A stretch of DNA of 64,000 bases, from positions 62,001 through 126,000 of the forward strand of contig NZ_UNOZ01000035.1 of the NCBI RefSeq assembly GCF_900536025.1, in the 5' to 3' direction. Shown here piece after piece: positions 55,001 to 63,161 of this stretch. Position 1 is the stretch's first letter, and every line of letters starts with the position of its first letter. The DNA comes from Pseudomonas reidholzensis. Its GTDB lineage: Bacteria > Pseudomonadota > Gammaproteobacteria > Pseudomonadales > Pseudomonadaceae. The notes under the pieces were generated by a model. The model saw nothing but the letters and a program-made list of their open reading frames with translations. It did not search any database and was not told where the DNA came from. The translations under genes and the position numbers were made by a program.

Positions 55001-55919
55001 CGCCCTCAGCCCGCAGGACGGCAGCGAACTCAGCCAGTTGATGAAGAACGCCGACACGGCGATGTACCACGCCAAGGAGCGCGGCAAGAACAACTTCCAG
55101 TTCTACCAGACCGAGATGAACGCCAGCGCCCTGGAGCGCCTGGAGCTGGAGAGCGACCTGCGTCACGCCCTCGAGCAGAACGAGTTCATCCTCTACTACC
55201 AACCGCAGTTCAGCGGCGACGGCAAGCGCCTGACCGGCGCCGAAGCGCTGCTGCGCTGGCGCCATCCGCGGCGCGGCCTGGTGCCGCCGGGCGACTTCAT
55301 CCCGGTGATCGAAGAGCTCGGCCTGGTGGTCGATGTCGGTGACTGGGTGCTGCGCGAGGCCAGCCGTCAGCTCAAGGCCTGGCACCAGGCCAAGGTACGC
55401 GTGCCCAAGGTTTCGGTGAACATCTCGGCGCGGCAGTTCTCCGATGGCCAGCTGGGCACGCGGATCGCCACCATCCTCGAAGAGACCGGCCTGCCGCCGG
55501 CGTGCCTGGAGCTGGAACTGACCGAGAGTATCCTGATGCGCGAGGTCAACGAGGCCATGCAGATCCTCGACAGCCTGAAGAACCTCGGCCTGAGCATCGC
55601 GGTCGACGACTTCGGCACCGGCTACTCATCGCTCAACTACCTCAAGCAGTTCCCGATCGACGTGCTGAAGATCGACCGTACCTTCGTCGACGGCCTGCCC
55701 GAAGGCGAACAGGATGCGCAGATCGCCCGCGCCATCATCGCCATGGCTCACAGCCTCAACCTGGCGGTGATCGCCGAGGGCGTCGAGACCCACGAACAGC
55801 TTGAGTTCCTCCGCGAGCACGGCTGTGACGAGGTCCAGGGTTACCTGTTCGGCCGGCCGATGCCGGCCAATCAGTTCGAGGCGCAGTTCAGCAACGAGAC
55901 CTTGTTCATGTTCCAGTGA
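52089..55919 (+). CDS. morA: MorA: membrane PAS-GGDEF-EAL c-di-GMP regulator
   Basis: A 1276-residue protein with two membrane helices (about 26-46 and 251-276) enclosing a periplasmic sensor, then several PAS domains (about 285-825), a GGDEF domain with intact MGGDEF (about 830-990) and an EAL domain with AEALLRW (about 1005-1260). Both catalytic signatures are intact, so it could make and break c-di-GMP. In P. putida MorA controls flagella and biofilm; size, domain order and the gdhA-ettA-morA-glyA order all agree. TTG 52089 is chosen, 7 bases after AGGA; a GTG at 51996 gives a longer, less likely protein. Confidence 0.88.
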   Translation: MTNLNQLPALRPAPTSGSASLRGSLKGALALLALVLLGLLVWQLFAQFRHTQADLRQHSVVASAELADHLNLNMALKAQQALNLVQPYVKVPTPEALPSLLAHLQARLPGLRHIAWLDSQGQVLGDSLDGSPDRQLIDELLQLNQGNGYFFANAADNSLVYLLLRQPSEQGRGYWLLRLSSDYYQALTVHLDSPGHPLWLLENSRSGAVLERHGPVAVSDEPLHSVMLAFIDNSPWQLRGLYDAGQARQQLLPALIGKCLLVLICALLPVLALINMRRRHRALQEDRRRYQEIFEGTGVALCVLDLSSLPGQLDRYHLRNHAALKQSLALDPNLRRSLLQELKITEINQVARQLLNVQSNEGAWQRLIEGTGHGRESVGMQLIDALIEQRTLLELEVRLPAPLGGELHLWLMARLPLQRRDYQAVILSISDITSRKQVELSLLERESFWSDVVRTVPDQLYVQDVASQRMIFSNRHLGQTLGYDRAELAQMGDRFWELLLHPEDAAHYRDLRQLQRDSGHSQALHCQLRFRHRDGRWRCYEIREQVLTRDAEGQVTRIIGVGKDVTVQIEASESLRDSEQRYRMLAESISDVIFSTDSQLQLNYVSPSVLAVLGYQAEWIFEHGWQSIVANPSQLTGVYSLMDRVSKVLGDREQLAQLRSQLPTQLFLFDCLRADGRKIPIELRLVLVWDEHERFEGVLGVGRDISQQRRAEKDLRMAATVFEHSTSAILITDPAGYIVQANEAFSRVSGYAVNEVLDQLPGMLTVEEQQDAHLRYVLKQLHQRGSWEGEVWLKRRDGEHYPAWVGITAVLDDEGDLASYVCFFTDISERKASEQRIHRLAYYDALTHLPNRTLFQDRLYTALQQAERQKSWVVLMFLDLDRFKPINDSLGHAAGDRMLKDMAQRLLDCVDDDDTVARMGGDEFTLLLQPRASRELALNRAIHVAESILASLVRPFVLENREFFVTASIGIALSPQDGSELSQLMKNADTAMYHAKERGKNNFQFYQTEMNASALERLELESDLRHALEQNEFILYYQPQFSGDGKRLTGAEALLRWRHPRRGLVPPGDFIPVIEELGLVVDVGDWVLREASRQLKAWHQAKVRVPKVSVNISARQFSDGQLGTRIATILEETGLPPACLELELTESILMREVNEAMQILDSLKNLGLSIAVDDFGTGYSSLNYLKQFPIDVLKIDRTFVDGLPEGEQDAQIARAIIAMAHSLNLAVIAEGVETHEQLEFLREHGCDEVQGYLFGRPMPANQFEAQFSNETLFMFQ

Positions 55920-56115
55920 CTGGGTCGCCTGGGCAGCTGCCAGGGGCCTGAAAAAACGGACCTGAAAGTCAACTCGAAACCCGGCCCAGCCCAGGCCGGG
56001 CGCGGCATGCCACATGAGCCCCATTGGTCCGCGACATGACGCCACTTCATATGCCATGTACGGATCAATCGGTTAGAATGCCCACCCAATTAAGCCCCGA
56101 TCCTTGAGGACCGCC

Positions 56116-57369
56116 ATGTTCAGCCGTGATTTGACCATTGCCAAGTACGACGCCGATCTGTTTGCCGCCATGGAGCAAGAAGCTCAGCGTCAGGAAGAGC
56201 ATATCGAGCTGATCGCTTCGGAAAACTACACAAGCCCCGCCGTCATGGAAGCCCAGGGTTCGGTACTGACCAACAAGTACGCCGAAGGCTACCCAGGCAA
56301 GCGCTACTACGGCGGCTGCGAATACGTCGACGTGGTCGAGCAACTGGCCATCGACCGCGCCAAGGAGCTGTTCGGCGCCGACTACGCCAACGTCCAGCCG
56401 CACGCCGGTTCCCAGGCCAACGCTGCTGTCTACCTGGCCCTGCTGTCGGCCGGTGACACCATCCTGGGCATGAGCCTGGCCCACGGCGGTCACCTGACCC
56501 ACGGCGCCAGCGTCAGCTCGTCGGGCAAGCTGTACAACGCCATCCAGTACGGCATCGACGCCAACGGCCTGATCGACTACGACGAAGTCGAGCGCCTGGC
56601 CCTCGAGCACAAGCCGAAGATGGTCGTTGCCGGTTTCTCCGCCTACTCGCAGGTACTGGACTTCGCCCGCTTCCGTGAAATCGCCGACAAGGTCGGTGCC
56701 TACCTGTTCGTCGACATGGCCCACGTAGCTGGCCTGGTCGCCGCTGGCGTGTACCCGAACCCGGTGCCGTTTGCCGACGTGGTCACCACCACCACGCACA
56801 AGACCCTGCGCGGTCCACGCGGTGGCCTGATCCTCGCACGTGCCAACGCCGACATCGAGAAGAAGCTCAACTCGGCGGTCTTCCCGGGCGCCCAAGGCGG
56901 CCCGCTGGAGCACGTCATCGCCGCCAAGGCGATCTGCTTCAAGGAAGCCCTGCAGCCTGAGTTCAAGGCCTACCAGCAGCAAGTGGTGGAGAACGCCCAG
57001 GCCATGGCCGAAGTGTTCATCGCACGCGGTTTCGACGTGGTCTCCGGCGGTACCCAGAACCACCTGTTCCTGCTCTCGCTGATCAAGCAGGACATCTCCG
57101 GCAAAGACGCCGACGCTGCCCTGGGCAAAGCGTTCATCACCGTCAACAAGAACTCGGTACCGAACGATCCACGTTCGCCGTTCGTTACCTCGGGCCTGCG
57201 TTTCGGCACTCCAGCCGTCACCACCCGTGGTTTCAAGGCTGCCGAGTGCCGCGAGCTGGCGGGCTGGATCTGCGACATCCTCGCCGACCTGAACAACGAA
57301 GCGGTGATCGACGCCGTTCGCGAGAAGGTCAAGGCCATCTGCAAGCAGCTGCCGGTGTACGGCAACTGA
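56116..57369 (+). CDS. glyA: Serine hydroxymethyltransferase
   Basis: A 417-residue SHMT, canonical length. The PLP lysine is Lys229 in TTTHKTLRGPRGG. It converts serine and tetrahydrofolate to glycine and methylene-tetrahydrofolate. GAGGA stands 5 bases before ATG 56116; an earlier in-frame start is too far. It follows morA by 196 bases and ends in a terminator. No riboswitch-like fold was seen upstream. Confidence 0.97.
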   Translation: MFSRDLTIAKYDADLFAAMEQEAQRQEEHIELIASENYTSPAVMEAQGSVLTNKYAEGYPGKRYYGGCEYVDVVEQLAIDRAKELFGADYANVQPHAGSQANAAVYLALLSAGDTILGMSLAHGGHLTHGASVSSSGKLYNAIQYGIDANGLIDYDEVERLALEHKPKMVVAGFSAYSQVLDFARFREIADKVGAYLFVDMAHVAGLVAAGVYPNPVPFADVVTTTTHKTLRGPRGGLILARANADIEKKLNSAVFPGAQGGPLEHVIAAKAICFKEALQPEFKAYQQQVVENAQAMAEVFIARGFDVVSGGTQNHLFLLSLIKQDISGKDADAALGKAFITVNKNSVPNDPRSPFVTSGLRFGTPAVTTRGFKAAECRELAGWICDILADLNNEAVIDAVREKVKAICKQLPVYGN

Positions 57370-57387
57370 GTGGCAATCGCCTGATGT

Positions 57388-57419
57388 AAAAAAGCCCGGC
57401 CATTGTGCCGGGCTTTTTC
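57388..57419 (+). terminator. Bidirectional terminator between glyA and yjiA
   Basis: AAAAAGCCCGGC and GCCGGGCTTTTT pair around a 6-base loop, with T-runs on both strands. It serves glyA and the convergent yjiA-like gene. Confidence 0.9.
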
Positions 57420-57435
57420 ATGCCTGGGTGTCAGG

Positions 57436-58413
57436 TCAATTGCCGCTCAACGCCTCGAATCCCTGCCGAATCTTTTCCTCGGGCAGTTCATCACCGATGA
57501 ACACCAGCACACTCTCGCGCGCCTCGCCGTCCTTCCACTCGGCATCCCAATCGAAGCCATACAGCTTGAGCACGCCCTGGAACACCAGGCGGCGATCGTC
57601 GCCGGCAATGTTCAGCACGCCCTTGTAGCGCAGCAGCTGCTTGCCATGGCTTTCCAGCAGCTCATTCATGAAGTCGCTGAGGGTATCGATATCCAACGCC
57701 GCCTCGGTGCGCAGCACCAGGGTCGAGATACGGTCCGGGGTAGCCGGTTTGAGCACCGGGCGCAGGGTCGGCCTGAGGCCTACACCCAGGTCGGTGTTTA
57801 GGTTGAAACCGCGCACGTCGAGCAACTCGGCGAGATCGATACGCCCCTGCTCGACCACGCGGATCCCCGCACGCCCATTGATCCGCGCCAGCCGCTCGCT
57901 CAGCGCCTGGACCGCGGCAGGCTCGACCAGGTCGGTCTTGCTCAGCAGCAGCCGGTCGGCAAAGCCCACCTGGGCCTGGGCGATCGCCTGGGTCAGGTGC
58001 ACCTCGGCATGCGCCGCATCGACCAGGGTGATGATGCCGTCGAGCAGGTAACGCTCACGCAGCTCCTCGTCGATGAAGAAGGTCTGCGCCACCGGCGCCG
58101 GGTCGGCCAGGCCGGTGCACTCGATCACCAGCCGGTCAAAGGCGATCTCGCCAGCATCGAGGCGCTCGAGCAGCAGGTACAGGGCCTTGGTCAGGTCGGT
58201 GTGAATGGTGCAGCAGACGCAGCCGTTGGCCAGGGTCATGACCTGCACCGGCTCGTCGCCGAGCAGCTGGCTGTCGATGCCGGCTTCGCTGAATTCGTTT
58301 TCGATCACGGCCAGCTTCAGGCCATGCTCGGCCTTGAGCATGTGCTTGAGCAAGGTGGTCTTGCCGGCACCGAGAAAGCCGGTCAGGACGGTTACGGGAA
58401 TGGGCGCTTGCAC
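57436..58413 (-). CDS. yjiA: CobW/YjiA family GTP-binding metallochaperone
   Basis: A 325-residue G3E GTPase. The P-loop is GFLGAGKTT (12-20), the metal motif GCVCC has Cys65, Cys67 and Cys68, and SKTDL is the base-specificity loop. The C-terminal CobW domain covers about 225-320. By family it hands zinc or another metal to a partner protein. It lies 78 bases after yjiX, as in the E. coli btsT-yjiX-yjiA cluster. Confidence 0.92.
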   Translation of the reverse strand: MQAPIPVTVLTGFLGAGKTTLLKHMLKAEHGLKLAVIENEFSEAGIDSQLLGDEPVQVMTLANGCVCCTIHTDLTKALYLLLERLDAGEIAFDRLVIECTGLADPAPVAQTFFIDEELRERYLLDGIITLVDAAHAEVHLTQAIAQAQVGFADRLLLSKTDLVEPAAVQALSERLARINGRAGIRVVEQGRIDLAELLDVRGFNLNTDLGVGLRPTLRPVLKPATPDRISTLVLRTEAALDIDTLSDFMNELLESHGKQLLRYKGVLNIAGDDRRLVFQGVLKLYGFDWDAEWKDGEARESVLVFIGDELPEEKIRQGFEALSGN

Positions 58414-58442
58414 GCAAAAATCTCCTCAAGCCAGAAATGAAA

Positions 58443-58470
58443 GTGGGAGCCCGGCTGCCCGGGCTCCCAC
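58443..58470 (-). repeat. Perfect 12-bp hairpin between yjiX and yjiA
   Basis: GTGGGAGCCCGG and CCGGGCTCCCAC pair around CTGC. It may attenuate transcription from yjiX into yjiA or be a short REP-like unit. No T-run follows. Confidence 0.6.
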
Positions 58471-58491
58471 AGGTTCACGCTTGCCGCAGGT

Positions 58492-58689
58492 TCAACAGCA
58501 CTTGGGCCCGGACTTGCCACCGTAACGGGCTTCCTGGCGCTCTCGGAAGAACTCCTCGTAGCTCATCACCGGCTTGTCCGGATGCTTGCCCTGCATGTGC
58601 TCGACATAGTTGTCATAGTCGGGCATGCCGACCATCAGGCGGGCTGCCTGCCCCAGGTACTTACCCAGTCGACCCAGGTCGTTGAACAT
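58492..58689 (-). CDS. yjiX: YbdD/YjiX family small protein
   Basis: A 65-residue DUF466 protein with the family pattern MVGMPDYDNYVEHMQGKHP and a Cys-Cys end. It is always found beside CstA-type transporters; its role is unknown. It starts 17 bases after the transporter gene ends. Confidence 0.93.
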   Translation of the reverse strand: MFNDLGRLGKYLGQAARLMVGMPDYDNYVEHMQGKHPDKPVMSYEEFFRERQEARYGGKSGPKCC

Positions 58690-58706
58690 GGCTGCAATCC
58701 TCTCGT

Positions 58707-60773
58707 TTACGCGTCAGGCAGTGCCTGGAACGGGGTTTCCTTGTCGCTGCGGTCCTTGCGGCCCAAGGCGCCGTAGCCGACCTTGACCGCGAACAGCAAG
58801 ATGCTGAACACCACCAGCAGGAACAGGATGGTCAGGCCAGCGTTGGTGTAAGCGTTGTAGATCACGTGCTGCATCTGGCCGATGTCCTTGGCCGGTGCCA
58901 GCACCTGACCGGCGTCCAGGGCCACGCTGTACTTGTTGGCCAGGGCCAGGAAGCCGACAGCCGGGTTCGGGTCGAACAGCTTGATGAAGCCGGCCGTGGT
59001 GGTGCAGATCAGCAGCCACACCGCCGGCACCAGGGTGACCCACATGTAGCGCTGGCGCTTCATCTTGATCAGGACCACGGTGCCGAGCATCAGGGCGATA
59101 CCGGCGAGCATCTGGTTGGAGATGCCGAACAGCGGCCACAAGGTGTTGATGCCACCCAGCGGGTCGATCACGCCCTGGTACAACAGGTAACCCCACAGCG
59201 CCACGCAGCCCGCGGTGGCCAACAGGTTGGCACCCCACGACTCGGTACGTTTGAGCGCCGGGACAAAGCTGCCGAGCAGGTCCTGCAGCATGAAGCGCCC
59301 GGCACGGGTACCGGCGTCGACCGCAGTGAGGATGAACAGCGCCTCGAACAGGATCGCGAAGTGGTACCAGAAGGCCATGGTGTTTTCACCCGGCAGTACC
59401 TGGTGAAGGATCTGCGCGATACCCACCGCCAACGTCGGCGCACCCCCGGCACGGGCCAGCACGGTGTGCTCGCCGATGTCGCGGGCGACCGCTTCGAGTT
59501 GCTCGGGGGTAATCAGGAAGCCCCAGCTGCTGACCGTCGCCGCTACCGAAACCACATCGGAGCCGACCACGGCGGCCGGGCTGTTCATGGCGAAGTACAC
59601 GCCAGGCTCGATCACCGAAGCGGCGACCATCGCCATGATCGCGACAAACGACTCCATCAGCATGCCGCCGTAGCCGATGTAACGGGCGTTGGTTTCGTTG
59701 TCGAGCAGCTTGGGCGTGGTCCCCGAAGAGATCAGCGCATGGAAGCCCGACACCGCACCACAGGCGATGGTGATGAACAGGAACGGGAACAGCGTGCCTT
59801 TCCAGACCGGGCCGGTGCCGTCGGTGAACTGGGTCAGGGCCGGCATCTTCAGCTCAGGCGCGAGCACCAGGATACCGATGGCCAGGGCCACGATGGTGCC
59901 GATCTTGAGGAAGGTCGAGAGGTAGTCGCGCGGCGCCAGCACCAGCCACACCGGCAGTACCGCGGCGACAAAGCCGTAACCGACCAGCATCCAGGTGATC
60001 TGCACGCCGGTGAAGGTGAACGCCGGGCCCCAGACCGGATCCGCCGCGACCAGGCCACCGGCCCAGATCGACAGCAGCAGCAGGACCACGCCGATGATCG
60101 AGATCTCGCCAATCCGCCCCGGGCGGATGTAGCGCATATAGATGCCCATGAACATCGCGATCGGGATGGTCGCCATCACCGTGAACATGCCCCACGGGCT
60201 CTCGGCCAGGGCTTTGACCACGATCAGCGCCAGCACCGCGAGGATGATGATCATGATCAGGAAGCAGCCGAACAGGGCGATGGTCCCAGGGATACGGCCC
60301 ATTTCTTCGCGGACCATGTCGCCCAGCGAACGGCCGTTACGGCGGGTGGACATGAACAGGACCATGAAGTCCTGGACGGCACCGGCCAGCACCACACCGG
60401 CGATCAGCCACAGGGTACCGGGCAGATAGCCCATCTGCGCCGCGAGCACCGGACCGACCAGCGGCCCCGCGCCGGCGATGGCCGCGAAGTGGTGACCGAA
60501 GAGGATGTGCTTGTTGGTCGGGACGTAGTCCAGACCGTCGTTGTTGAGTACCGCGGGCGTGGCCCGACGGGGGTCCAGTTGCATCACCTTGGTGGCGATG
60601 AACAGGCTGTAGTAGCGATAGGCGACCAGGTAGATGGCCACTGCCGCGACCACGATCCACAAGGCGTTGATGGCCTCGCCGCGACGCAGGGCAACCACAC
60701 CCAGCGCACCCGCGCCCAGGAGTGCCACCACTAACCACGGAAGGTGGCGTAGCAGGCTATTATTGTTGTTCAT
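58707..60773 (-). CDS. CstA/BtsT-type pyruvate or peptide transporter
   Basis: A 688-residue carbon-starvation family protein with about 16-18 membrane helices. The CstA signature region FGHHFAAIAGAGPLVGPVLAAQMGYLPG lies at about 92-120, and SGTTPKLLDNETNARYIGYGG at about 352-372. E. coli relatives BtsT and CstA import pyruvate. Together with yjiX and yjiA it reproduces the E. coli btsT cluster. The substrate here is inferred. Confidence 0.9.
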   Translation of the reverse strand: MNNNNSLLRHLPWLVVALLGAGALGVVALRRGEAINALWIVVAAVAIYLVAYRYYSLFIATKVMQLDPRRATPAVLNNDGLDYVPTNKHILFGHHFAAIAGAGPLVGPVLAAQMGYLPGTLWLIAGVVLAGAVQDFMVLFMSTRRNGRSLGDMVREEMGRIPGTIALFGCFLIMIIILAVLALIVVKALAESPWGMFTVMATIPIAMFMGIYMRYIRPGRIGEISIIGVVLLLLSIWAGGLVAADPVWGPAFTFTGVQITWMLVGYGFVAAVLPVWLVLAPRDYLSTFLKIGTIVALAIGILVLAPELKMPALTQFTDGTGPVWKGTLFPFLFITIACGAVSGFHALISSGTTPKLLDNETNARYIGYGGMLMESFVAIMAMVAASVIEPGVYFAMNSPAAVVGSDVVSVAATVSSWGFLITPEQLEAVARDIGEHTVLARAGGAPTLAVGIAQILHQVLPGENTMAFWYHFAILFEALFILTAVDAGTRAGRFMLQDLLGSFVPALKRTESWGANLLATAGCVALWGYLLYQGVIDPLGGINTLWPLFGISNQMLAGIALMLGTVVLIKMKRQRYMWVTLVPAVWLLICTTTAGFIKLFDPNPAVGFLALANKYSVALDAGQVLAPAKDIGQMQHVIYNAYTNAGLTILFLLVVFSILLFAVKVGYGALGRKDRSDKETPFQALPDA

Positions 60774-60938
60774 GGTTTACTTCCAGCTGGTGGATTGGAA
60801 AGACCGCCCATCGAGTCTAGGGCCAGTCAAGGCGCATTGCCACACTTGCTTTGGTCTAGAGCCTTTGCTGCCCGATTGCATGCGTTGATACGGCTGCCCT
60901 TTCAACTATAGTCAGGTTGTCTTGCGGAGGGTTTTCCC

Positions 60939-61307
60939 ATGAGCGGTCACGACGAACGCCGGCGCTTCCAGCGCATCTATTTCGACGCCCCCACTGACCT
61001 GCGCCAGGGCGACCGGAGCTGGCCAGTGCAACTCCTTGATGTATCGCTCAAGGGTCTGCTGGTCCAGCGCCCCGTGCAGTGGGACGCCGACATGACCCAG
61101 GACTTCGATGCGGTCATCCACCTCAACGACAAGACTACCCAGGTGCGCATGCAGGTCGAGCTGCGCCACGAAGAACCCGACCGCCTCGGCTTCGCCTGCC
61201 TGTTCATCGACATCGATTCGATCAGCCATCTGCACCGTTTGGTGGAATTGAACGTGGCCGACAGCACTGAAATGATGCGTGAACTGCGACAACTCATCGA
61301 AGATTGA
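60939..61307 (+). CDS. PilZ domain c-di-GMP-binding protein
   Basis: A 122-residue single-domain PilZ protein. The c-di-GMP motifs are RRRFQR (about 7-12) and DVSLKG (about 34-39), both intact. GGAGG stands 8 bases before ATG 60939. Its output partner cannot be told from the neighbours. A 14-base perfect palindrome, CTTAGCTAGCTAAG, lies at 61313-61326 just after its stop. Confidence 0.9.
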   Translation: MSGHDERRRFQRIYFDAPTDLRQGDRSWPVQLLDVSLKGLLVQRPVQWDADMTQDFDAVIHLNDKTTQVRMQVELRHEEPDRLGFACLFIDIDSISHLHRLVELNVADSTEMMRELRQLIED

Positions 61308-61488
61308 TATCTCTTAGCTAGCTAAGGTTCTTCCCGCCATTTGTTTCTTGTCTACCCAGACAGCTTCTAACGGGGCGTCTGGAGACTTGTACACATCTAT
61401 CTAATACCGCCTCTGCCGAGTTGGAACGCATTCTGCATTCAGTAAACGCGCTGTTTGCGGGCACCCTTGTGCGCGCTCTGATCAAAAT

Positions 61489-61500
61489 ATTGTATACAAT
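61489..61500. promoter_or_regulatory. ATTGTATACAAT operator-like palindrome upstream of the purine permease
   Basis: A perfect 12-base palindrome 69 bases before the permease ATG. A weaker copy, CTTGTACACA, is at 61386-61395. The TGTATACA core is shared with the site upstream of gdhA. A GntR-type repressor is the likely binder (inference). Confidence 0.5.
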
Positions 61501-61568
61501 TCTTGTGGCCATCCTTTGTAGGAAGTGTCTACAGTAGCCGCACAACAATAAACAGAGAGCCTGCTCCA

Positions 61569-63083
61569 ATGACTACGTCCCCTAGCACGTCTCCCGCCCA
61601 ACGTCCCGAGGACGAAAACCTCGGTCTGGGTGCCAACCTGGCTTATGGTCTGCAGCATGTGCTGACCATGTACGGAGGAATTGTCGCGGTACCCCTGATC
61701 CTGGGGCAGGCCGCGGGCCTGAATCCGGCGGAGATTGGCCTGCTGATCGCCGCCTCGCTGTTCGCCGGTGGCCTGGCGACGCTGCTGCAGACCCTCGGCC
61801 TGCCGTTCTTCGGCTGTCAGTTGCCGCTGGTCCAGGGTGTGTCGTTCGCAGGCGTTGCGACCATGGGCGCGATCCTCAGCAGTGAAGGCGGCGGCGGCCT
61901 GCAAGGCGTGCTTGGCGCAGTCATGGCGGCCTCGCTGATCGGCTTTCTGATTACCCCGGTGTTCTCGCGGATCACCAAGTTCTTCCCGCCACTGGTGACC
62001 GGGATCGTCATCACCACCATCGGCCTGACCCTGATGCCGGTCGCCGCGCGCTGGGTGATGGGCGGCAACAGCGCTTCGCCGGAGTTCGGCAGCATGGCCA
62101 ACATCGGCCTGGCCGCGGCGACCTTCGCCATCGTCCTGCTGCTGAGCAAGCTGGGCAGTGCGGCGATCTCGCGGCTGTCGATCCTGCTGGCCATGGTGTT
62201 CGGCACCCTGCTCGCCTGGTCGCTGGGCATGGCCGACTTCGGCAAGGTCACCGAAGGTCCGATGTTCGCCTTCCCCACGCCGTTCCACTTCGGCATGCCG
62301 ACCTTCCACATCGCCGCGATCCTGTCGATGTGCATCGTGATCATGGTGACGTTGGTGGAAACCTCGGCCGACATCCTCGCGGTGGGCGACATCATCGACA
62401 CCAAGGTCGACTCCAAACGCCTGGGCGACGGCCTGCGCGCCGACATGGCCTCGAGCATCCTGGCGCCGATCTTCGGCTCCTTCACCCAGAGCGCCTTCGC
62501 CCAGAACGTCGGGCTGGTGGCCGTTACCGGGGTCAAGAGCCGCTACGTGGTAGCCACCGGCGGTGTCATCCTGGTGGTCCTCGGCCTGCTGCCGGTGATG
62601 GGCCGGGTGATTGCCGCGGTGCCGACGCCGGTCCTCGGTGGTGCCGGTATCGTGCTGTTCGGCACGGTGGCCGCCAGCGGTATCCGCACCCTGTCGAAGG
62701 TCAGCTACAAGAACAACGTCAACCTGATCATCGTCGCCGCCTCGCTGGGCTTCGGCATGATCCCGATCGCCGCGCCGAACTTCTATCATCAGTTCCCGAA
62801 CTGGTTCGAGACCATTTTCCACTCGGGCATCAGCTCGGCGGCGATCATGGCGATTCTGCTGAACCTGATCTTCAACCACTTCACCACCGGCAACTCGGAC
62901 CAGCAGTCGGTGTTTGCCGCGGCCTATGAACGCACCATCCAGTATTCGGACATCTCCGCCCTGCGCGATGGTGACTACTTCAAGGATGGCAAGCTGTTCG
63001 ATGCCGAGGGCAATGAAGTGCCGTTGCTGGAGGTCGACGAACATGGCAACGAGGCGCCCCGGCGCAAGGCGGTCGCGGAGCAC
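61569..63083 (+). CDS. NCS2 family nucleobase permease (xanthine/uric-acid type)
   Basis: A 504-residue nucleobase:cation symporter-2 with about 14 membrane helices. Family signatures include YGLQHVLTMYGGIVAVPLI (about 26-44), QGVSFAGVATMG (about 89-100) and SFTQSAFAQNVGLVAVTGVKSR (about 304-325), which fits the purine (xanthine or urate) rather than uracil branch. The Gln in the last motif and GxGxx pattern support a purine. ATG 61569 is used; GAGAG lies upstream. A GTATAC palindrome precedes it. Confidence 0.88.
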
Positions 63084-63108
63084 TGATCAGCTGTTGAAGT
63101 GATCGTGG

Positions 63109-63146
63109 GGGGCAGCCGATGCGCATCATCGGCTGCCCCTTTTTTT
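63109..63146 (+). terminator. Rho-independent terminator after the purine permease
   Basis: GGGGCAGCCGATG and CATCGGCTGCCCC form a 13-bp stem with loop CGCAT, followed by seven T. Confidence 0.92.
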
Positions 63147-63161
63147 CATGGGGCGCTATTT

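Noticed and set aside
58866..60734. A 622-codon plus-strand frame opposite the CstA-type transporter gene
   Set aside because: His/Gln/Asp-rich antisense shadow of a membrane protein gene with no recognisable domain.
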